DNA from: Gottfriedia acidiceleris
GTDB lineage: Bacteria; Bacillota; Bacilli; Bacillales; Bacillaceae_G
Direction of reading: 5' to 3'
Assembly (NCBI RefSeq): GCF_004138285.1
Contig: NZ_SCFN01000007.1
Span: 248,001 to 312,000, forward strand
Length of the DNA stretch: 64,000 bases
In this document: positions 59,388 to 64,000 of the stretch, piece by piece
How the letters are laid out: each line of letters opens with the position of its first letter
How positions within the stretch are numbered: the first letter of the stretch is position 1
Notes under the pieces: generated by a model
The model's database searches: none
What the model saw: the letters and a program-made list of their open reading frames with translations, nothing else
What the model was told of the DNA's origin: nothing
Position numbers and translations under genes: made by a program

Positions 59388-60860
59388 TTAAGCTACAATT
59401 TCTTTTTTGCTTTGAACCGCTATATTTTTAGTAAGTAAGCTAACAACGACTAAAAATACAAGATTTACAACTAAGCCAATAACACCGATATTTAAATCTT
59501 TAATATATTGAGGCAGTGCTGGGAATAATGATCCGATTGTTGTATTACTTATAGTGACATAAGTAACTGTTGCAACTCCAGTAAAAATACCAGCGAATGC
59601 ACCTTGCTTCGTTACAAAGTTCTTTTTCATTAAACTAAAGACAAGTGTTGGGAACAATTGGGTAACTAGACTGTATCCCATTAAAAGCAGAGTTACTAAT
59701 GTAGTTCCACCATTAAATGTGAAATAAACTGCGAATAAAGCCACCACAGGAACAAGGTATTTAGCTAAAACAGCAACCTGCTTTTCTGTAGCAGATGGTA
59801 CAAACACTTTATAAATATTTTTTGATATTAAAGTTGCAGATGCCATTAGAATCATCGAGCCTGGCACGATTGCTGTCAATACCCCTGCTCCACCAATGAT
59901 TCCAACAAACCACGGGTTAAAAGATTGTTTACTTAATTTTAATAAAGACAGATCGGCATCCGGACCTTGTAGTCCAGGAACTTGAAGAATTGCTGCAAAT
60001 CCAACGAAAAACACAAATAGCAACACAAGTTGGTATAAAGGCATAATAATCGCATTTTTACGAAATACATTTTCACTTTTAGCTGAATAAATGGAGCCAA
60101 AAGTATGCGGCCACATATAAAATCCTAAGGCTGTTAGAAGAACCGTAGAATTAAACCAAGATACACTTAACCCCTCTTTTGGGAGACTTAGAAAACCTGG
60201 TTTAGCTTTATCAACTGCTTCAAACATCGCTTGAAATCCACCATAATAATGTAAAGGAAGATAAATTCCTAGAAATAGAACAACTCCAAGAATCATAATG
60301 TCCTTTAACGCGGCAGTCCATGCAGATCCATGGATACCAGATATCATTACATATATAGTCACTGAAATAGCACCTATCCAAATCGCAAAAGTTGGTGAAA
60401 TCATTCCATAAGAAGCCTCCGAAACGATGCTTCCTAATCCTTTTAATTGTAGAACTAAGTAGGGAATTACAGCAGATACACCAACTAGTGAAACTAATAC
60501 GCCAAGGGCTTTACTTTTGTATTTACTTGCGAAAAAGTCCGGTTGAGACATTAAATTATTTTCTTTAGCATATTTCCATATTTTTGGAAGCAACCAATAA
60601 GACATAATATAAGCAAGTGCACCGTAAGCAGTGATATAGTAGGTAGGACCTCCTTTTCCATAAGCCCAACCACTTCCACCTAGGAAAGTAAAGGTTGTAT
60701 AGATTTCTCCAGCCATTAAGAGAAAGACGAAAATAGTACCAAATCCTCTTCCTCCAACACTCCATTGCTCAAGATTCATGTCCTTTCCTTTCCTAGCTTG
60801 TACCCCTAGAAAAATCGATACTGCAAGAAAGAGAAAAATTATAATTAATGCACTATTCAT
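59388..60860 (-). CDS. sodium:solute symporter (SSS family), paralogue of the one at 17.9 kb
   Basis: 490 residues with about 13 hydrophobic segments. It is closely similar to the symporter at 17897-19372 throughout (FLLMAGEIYTTFTFLGGSGW, LQLKGLGSIVSEASYGMISP, SATLISKNIYKVFVPSATEK). It starts one base after the DUF3311 gene with GGGGGA upstream, so the two are one operon. The downstream run of M20 amidohydrolase genes on the same strand suggests that it takes up an N-acyl or N-carbamoyl amino acid or hydantoin-derived substrate. Confidence 0.92.
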   Translation of the reverse strand: MNSALIIIFLFLAVSIFLGVQARKGKDMNLEQWSVGGRGFGTIFVFLLMAGEIYTTFTFLGGSGWAYGKGGPTYYITAYGALAYIMSYWLLPKIWKYAKENNLMSQPDFFASKYKSKALGVLVSLVGVSAVIPYLVLQLKGLGSIVSEASYGMISPTFAIWIGAISVTIYVMISGIHGSAWTAALKDIMILGVVLFLGIYLPLHYYGGFQAMFEAVDKAKPGFLSLPKEGLSVSWFNSTVLLTALGFYMWPHTFGSIYSAKSENVFRKNAIIMPLYQLVLLFVFFVGFAAILQVPGLQGPDADLSLLKLSKQSFNPWFVGIIGGAGVLTAIVPGSMILMASATLISKNIYKVFVPSATEKQVAVLAKYLVPVVALFAVYFTFNGGTTLVTLLLMGYSLVTQLFPTLVFSLMKKNFVTKQGAFAGIFTGVATVTYVTISNTTIGSLFPALPQYIKDLNIGVIGLVVNLVFLVVVSLLTKNIAVQSKKEIVA

Positions 60861-60861
60861 C

Positions 60862-61056
60862 TTATCTGTCCCCCTTATTAGCCGAATCTAATTTAAAGAT
60901 AATCCACATAACTGGTGTTGAAAAAACGGTCCATAGCACAACCCAAAAAAGGAGAAAAGGCATTCCTAATACAAATGGCTCAACGTGGTTTGCCCAAGAT
61001 GAAAAGCCCAGAATAGCAATAAATGGAATAAGTGCTAATAAATGATAGATTTTCAA
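60862..61056 (-). CDS. DUF3311 small membrane protein, symporter partner
   Basis: 64 residues with two transmembrane helices. The core ANHVEPFVLGMPFLLFWVVLW matches the DUF3311 at 19369-19557. It precedes the symporter by one base. It lies 112 bases behind the M20D gene on the same strand, separated by an inverted repeat without a T tract, so read-through from the amidohydrolase genes is possible. Confidence 0.88.
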   Translation of the reverse strand: MKIYHLLALIPFIAILGFSSWANHVEPFVLGMPFLLFWVVLWTVFSTPVMWIIFKLDSANKGDR

Positions 61057-61122
61057 AAATTGTTCCCCACTTTCAATTTTAAATTTATATTAGTTTAAAT
61101 ATTCAGAAAACAAAAGTTTAGA

Positions 61123-61157
61123 TTAAGTAGATCCTTGTAAAATAAGGGTCTACTTAA
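61123..61157. other. inverted repeat between the amidohydrolase and DUF3311 genes
   Basis: TTAAGTAGATCCTT / AAGGGTCTACTTAA with one mismatch and a 7-base loop. It lacks a clear T tract on either strand, so it may be an operator or a processing/stability hairpin instead of a terminator. Confidence 0.55.
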
Positions 61158-61168
61158 CCATATGTCTA

Positions 61169-62344
61169 TTAATCTAAAAGCTTAAAAGTGGCATGAACAA
61201 ATAAGTTTACACCAATTTCCAAAGCGTCCTCGTCTATTGTAAATCGAGCATGATGATGCGGGTAAGTAATATCCTTTTCTTTGTTTCCTGCTCCCACATA
61301 GAAGAAAGTGCCTGGTGCCTTTTGTTGGAAGGCAGAGAAATCTTCACCACCCATGTTTGGTTTCATAAGGTCGAGAGTCTTTTCATCAAACACTTCTAGA
61401 ATAGTTTCTTCAATAGCCTTCGTAATATGCTCATCATTGATAACAGGTCGATATCCAAACTCATAATTAAATTTGTATTGTGCACCATGAGCATCAGTTA
61501 TTCCTTTTATAATTCGTTCCATAAGTTCAGGAACCGATTTCCTAAGGTTGGCGTTGAAACTACGAACGGTTCCACAGATTTCGACTGAACCTGGGATTAC
61601 GTTATGAGTTGTACCTCCAATAAACTTGGTAACAGAAACTACTAGATTATCAAGCGGATCAGTATTTCTAGAAACGATATGTTGAAGATTCGTTACAACT
61701 TGGGAAGCGATAGCAATCGAATCGATCGTGTCATGAGGAAGTGCTGCATGTCCACCCTTACCTTCAACAGTAATATAGAAAGTATCTGGAGCAGCCATGA
61801 TCGGTCCATAAGCTACACCTACTGTACCTAGTTTCATAGGAGCCCAAAGATGAGCACCAATTATCATATCAACTCCCTCCATTACTCCTGCTTGTACCAT
61901 TTCCTCTGCACCACCAGGATACAACTCTTCGGCGTGTTGAAACAAAAAGCGAACTTCACCTTTGATCTTATCTTTTAAACTTGTTAGAATTTTTGCTGTG
62001 CCTAGAAGCATTGCTGTATGACCATCGTGCCCACAAGCATGCATCACACCTGGATTTGTAGAGGCAAATTCAAAAGTGTTTTCTTCCTCGATGGGTAAAG
62101 CGTCCATATCCGCACGAATTGCTAGCACCTTGCCGGGCTGAGAACCAATCAGACGAGCCATAACACTCGTCTTTGTTGGACGAGATATCTCTAAATTCCC
62201 GAAAGATTGAAGTGTATCATACACATATTGAGCTGTTTTTTCTTCATGAAAAGATAACTCCGGATACTGATGGAAATGCCTTCTCCACTTAATTACTTCT
62301 TCTTTTGTTTGCTCTACTAAACTACTTAATGATATTGTTTGCAT
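61169..62344 (-). CDS. M20D amidohydrolase (N-acyl-L-amino acid / hippurate hydrolase type)
   Basis: 391 residues. The M20D pattern is complete: HFHQYPELSFHEEKTA, metal/catalytic AIRADMDALPIEEEN and MHACGHDGHTAMLLG, FLFQHAEELYPGGAEEMV, NVIPGSVEICGTVRSF and the late metal His in ITYPHHHARFTIDEDA. It hydrolyses N-acyl amino acids to the amino acid and acid. It follows the carbamoylase by 14 bases and is thus in the same operon. Two divalent metal ions are expected. Confidence 0.93.
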   Translation of the reverse strand: MQTISLSSLVEQTKEEVIKWRRHFHQYPELSFHEEKTAQYVYDTLQSFGNLEISRPTKTSVMARLIGSQPGKVLAIRADMDALPIEEENTFEFASTNPGVMHACGHDGHTAMLLGTAKILTSLKDKIKGEVRFLFQHAEELYPGGAEEMVQAGVMEGVDMIIGAHLWAPMKLGTVGVAYGPIMAAPDTFYITVEGKGGHAALPHDTIDSIAIASQVVTNLQHIVSRNTDPLDNLVVSVTKFIGGTTHNVIPGSVEICGTVRSFNANLRKSVPELMERIIKGITDAHGAQYKFNYEFGYRPVINDEHITKAIEETILEVFDEKTLDLMKPNMGGEDFSAFQQKAPGTFFYVGAGNKEKDITYPHHHARFTIDEDALEIGVNLFVHATFKLLD

Positions 62345-62358
62345 TATTGTATCTCCCT

Positions 62359-63588
62359 CTATTCATTATTAGATAACTGAAGTACAGTATGATAAAGTAC
62401 ATTAGCACCGTCTGTACAATCTTCCTTTGAACTCCATTCAGCAGGATTGTGGCTTATTCCATCTTTTGAACGGATAAAAAGCATCCCTATAGGACATAGA
62501 TTTGTAAGCTGCATGCAATCGTGCCCAGCTCCACTTGGGAGAAAAAATGGTTTCACACCAATCTTTTCACTAGCCAATTTTGCAATATCTTGAATTTCAC
62601 TAGAGCATAACGATGGTTTAATACGTTGCAGAACTTCAATTTCTAATCCTACACCACGTTGTTCACATAAAATTTTTGACCCTTCTAAAATTCGATTTTC
62701 AACCTCGTCACGAATTGCTTCATTAACATCGCGAAGATCCAAGGTGAATTCAACCTTCCCGGGAATAATATTGATTCCTCCAGGAAACAGCTGCAATTGA
62801 CCAACTGTTCCGACCGTTGAACCTGTCTTAGCTGATTCAGTTTCAATTAGTTGAACAATCTGGGAAGCAACAACTAATGCATCGCTACGGTCATTCATTG
62901 GAGTTGTCCCAGCATGTCCTGCTTTTCCTTCTATTGTGAATTTAAGCCACAACGGACCAGCGATTCCTGTAACAATTCCTACTGATAAATTACCGTTTTC
63001 AATCACCTTTCCTTGTTCAATATGTAACTCTACATAGGCTTTTACTGATCCTATGCTTCTAGCTGACTGATCAATAGAAAGTGGATCATATCCTGCCTCG
63101 CTCATCGCTTGCGCTATAGTAATCCCTTGTTGATCCTTATTTTGAAGATGTTCTAAGTTGAGTGTTCCAGCAATTCCTCGGCTCCCAATCATTCCAAAGC
63201 TAAATCTAGCTCCTTCTTCATCTGTAAATACAATAACTTCAATTGGATGTACTGTTGTGATTCCTTGCTCATTCATCGTCTGGAGTATTTCAATCCCTGA
63301 GAGAACGCCAAGTGGTCCGTCAAAATTTCCGCCGTTATATACAGAATCAATATGTGAGCCTACCAGTACAACAGGTGCGTTTTGATTAGTCCCTTCTTTA
63401 CGTCCAATAAGATTTCCCACAGTATCTTCGTAAACTTTTAATCCTGCTTCAACCATATAGGAAGTAACTAATTCTTTAGCTTTTCTCTCATTTTCTGTAA
63501 AGGACAAACGAGTAATTCCACCAGACTCTTGTTTTCCTATGGACCCTAATTCCAAAAGGCGATTCCACAATCTATCCTGATTAATCAT
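62359..63588 (-). CDS. M20 Zn-dependent hydrolase, N-carbamoyl-L-amino acid / allantoate amidohydrolase type
   Basis: 409 residues from the ATG at 63588, placed just after GGGAGGA; the ATG at 63600 has no site. Family motifs: [20 protein letters not shown] with the metal His/Asp, [18 protein letters not shown] with the bridging Glu, [48 protein letters not shown] and SHNPAEWSS. It releases ammonia and CO2 from an N-carbamoyl amino acid or ureidoglycolate-type compound. It is the first gene of the amidohydrolase-symporter run. A winged-helix regulator precedes it. Confidence 0.92.
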   Translation of the reverse strand: MINQDRLWNRLLELGSIGKQESGGITRLSFTENERKAKELVTSYMVEAGLKVYEDTVGNLIGRKEGTNQNAPVVLVGSHIDSVYNGGNFDGPLGVLSGIEILQTMNEQGITTVHPIEVIVFTDEEGARFSFGMIGSRGIAGTLNLEHLQNKDQQGITIAQAMSEAGYDPLSIDQSARSIGSVKAYVELHIEQGKVIENGNLSVGIVTGIAGPLWLKFTIEGKAGHAGTTPMNDRSDALVVASQIVQLIETESAKTGSTVGTVGQLQLFPGGINIIPGKVEFTLDLRDVNEAIRDEVENRILEGSKILCEQRGVGLEIEVLQRIKPSLCSSEIQDIAKLASEKIGVKPFFLPSGAGHDCMQLTNLCPIGMLFIRSKDGISHNPAEWSSKEDCTDGANVLYHTVLQLSNNE

Positions 63589-63724
63589 TTTTCCTCCCAT
63601 AATAAAATTTTTATTTTAGGTCTATTTATGGCTATGACCATAACTATATCACTAATCATTTAGTTTGTTAAGTAATAATATTCAGAATATTATATATAAA
63701 CTGAAAAAAATTCTTAATCACTTG

Positions 63725-64000
63725 TCAAAGGCTAATTTTATATATATTTCTAGGCCTTCCACGCGAATAAGGTGTTTCCTCTCCAATAACCTGAGCAATT
63801 CCTTGTTCTTCTAATTCTTTTAAAATTCTACGTGCGCTTCTCGGCATGATTTGCATATACTGTGCTAGCTCGTGAGCTCCAATTTCACTCTTTCCTATTT
63901 TTTTAAGAATAGATTCTAGCTTACTAAGTGTCGAAATACTTAAAGATGTTTGTTCGCTTATTTTTTGTAGCTCTTTTGAGACATAAGAATATGTAATTTG
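63725..64000 (-). CDS. winged-helix transcriptional regulator, C-terminal part (5' end outside window)
   Basis: The last 91 codons are visible, ending with TGA at 63725. The sequence LSISTLSKLESILKKIG, EIGAHELAQYMQIMPRSARR, ILKELEEQGIAQVIGEET and SRGRPRNIYKI is a winged HTH with an RGRP wing, as found at the C-terminus of CitB/DcuR-type response regulators and some PurR/GntR-like proteins. The N-terminal domain, which would decide between them, lies beyond base 64000. It sits directly upstream of the amidohydrolase operon and could regulate it. Confidence 0.8.
   Translation of the reverse strand, partial: QITYSYVSKELQKISEQTSLSISTLSKLESILKKIGKSEIGAHELAQYMQIMPRSARRILKELEEQGIAQVIGEETPYSRGRPRNIYKISL

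Noticed and set aside
1-64000. CRISPR array, prophage, tRNA or rRNA genes, intact insertion sequence
   Set aside because: No regularly spaced short repeats, phage structural or integrase genes, tRNA cloverleaf, rRNA sequence or transposase was seen on either strand.

Overview
The window is about 64 kb of AT-rich chromosome from a low-GC Gram-positive bacterium, most likely a member of the Bacillaceae. The evidence is strong AGGAGG-type ribosome binding sites, intrinsic hairpin/T-tract terminators after almost every transcription unit, a canonical guanine riboswitch, and Bacillus-type families (YeeI-like YebC protein, DUF2584, DUF3311/SSS symporter pairs, YvgK-like molybdate regulator, NprR/Rap-like TPR regulator with a small exported peptide). 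There are no rRNA or tRNA genes, no CRISPR array and no intact transposase. Both ends of the window cut through a gene (a response regulator at 1-275 and a winged-helix regulator at 63725-64000).

Layout. 1-5.6 kb: response regulator start, a small unknown protein, methyltransferase, lipoprotein, flavin amine oxidase, acetyltransferase, nucleotidyltransferase. 5.6-9.2 kb: an RNPP-type quorum-sensing regulator with its candidate pro-peptide, and a second pair of a membrane-anchored peptide and a TPR protein. 9.4-17.1 kb: YeeI, cupin, SH3 protein, catalase, SRPBCC protein, kinase-like protein, DUF2584; one copy of a roughly 460-bp structured repeat lies at 11.6-12.1 kb and the second at 28.9-29.4 kb. 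17.3-24.9 kb: a catabolic region with an SSS symporter operon, a PAS-AAA-Fis sigma-54 activator, and a three-gene operon (Rieske oxygenase, aldehyde dehydrogenase, tartrate/D-malate-type dehydrogenase) that starts with a near-consensus sigma-54 promoter. The enzyme order fits carnitine to malic semialdehyde to malate to pyruvate. 25-29 kb: 2H phosphoesterase, acetyltransferase, two tandem paralogous Cys-motif proteins, and an NlpC/P60 wall hydrolase with three SH3 repeats.

29.5-33.7 kb: a HAD phosphatase, RibD, GTP cyclohydrolase II and FAD monooxygenase run, facing an HxlR regulator across a palindromic operator. Together the first three could make 5-amino-6-ribitylaminouracil without the rest of riboflavin synthesis. 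33.8-38.9 kb: a giant Vpr-like subtilase with a dockerin-like tail, followed by a deletion scar in which the first codons of an NprR-like regulator abut the last dockerin codons of a lost sister protease. 39-44.9 kb: LysR regulator, WxL surface-protein pair with a divergent Mga-like regulator, HSL-type esterase. 45-48 kb: small proteins and acetoacetyl-CoA synthetase.

48.3-53.5 kb: the most unusual region. A guanine-class riboswitch aptamer and a very strong terminator precede a five-gene operon: an HD dNTP triphosphohydrolase, a cytochrome P450 with a non-canonical oxygen-activation helix, a Ser-type dienelactone-hydrolase fold, an HcaT-like MFS transporter and an unknown protein. This looks like a purine-responsive specialised metabolism or detoxification operon that I cannot match to a known pathway. 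53.7-64 kb: ModA without ModBC facing a YvgK-like regulator, a short LysR-type HTH, an SPFH protein operon, a VanZ protein translated behind a 16-codon leader, a second DUF3311/SSS symporter pair, and two M20 amidohydrolases (carbamoylase type and acyl-amino-acid type).

All functions are read from motifs and gene context by eye; no database search was run.
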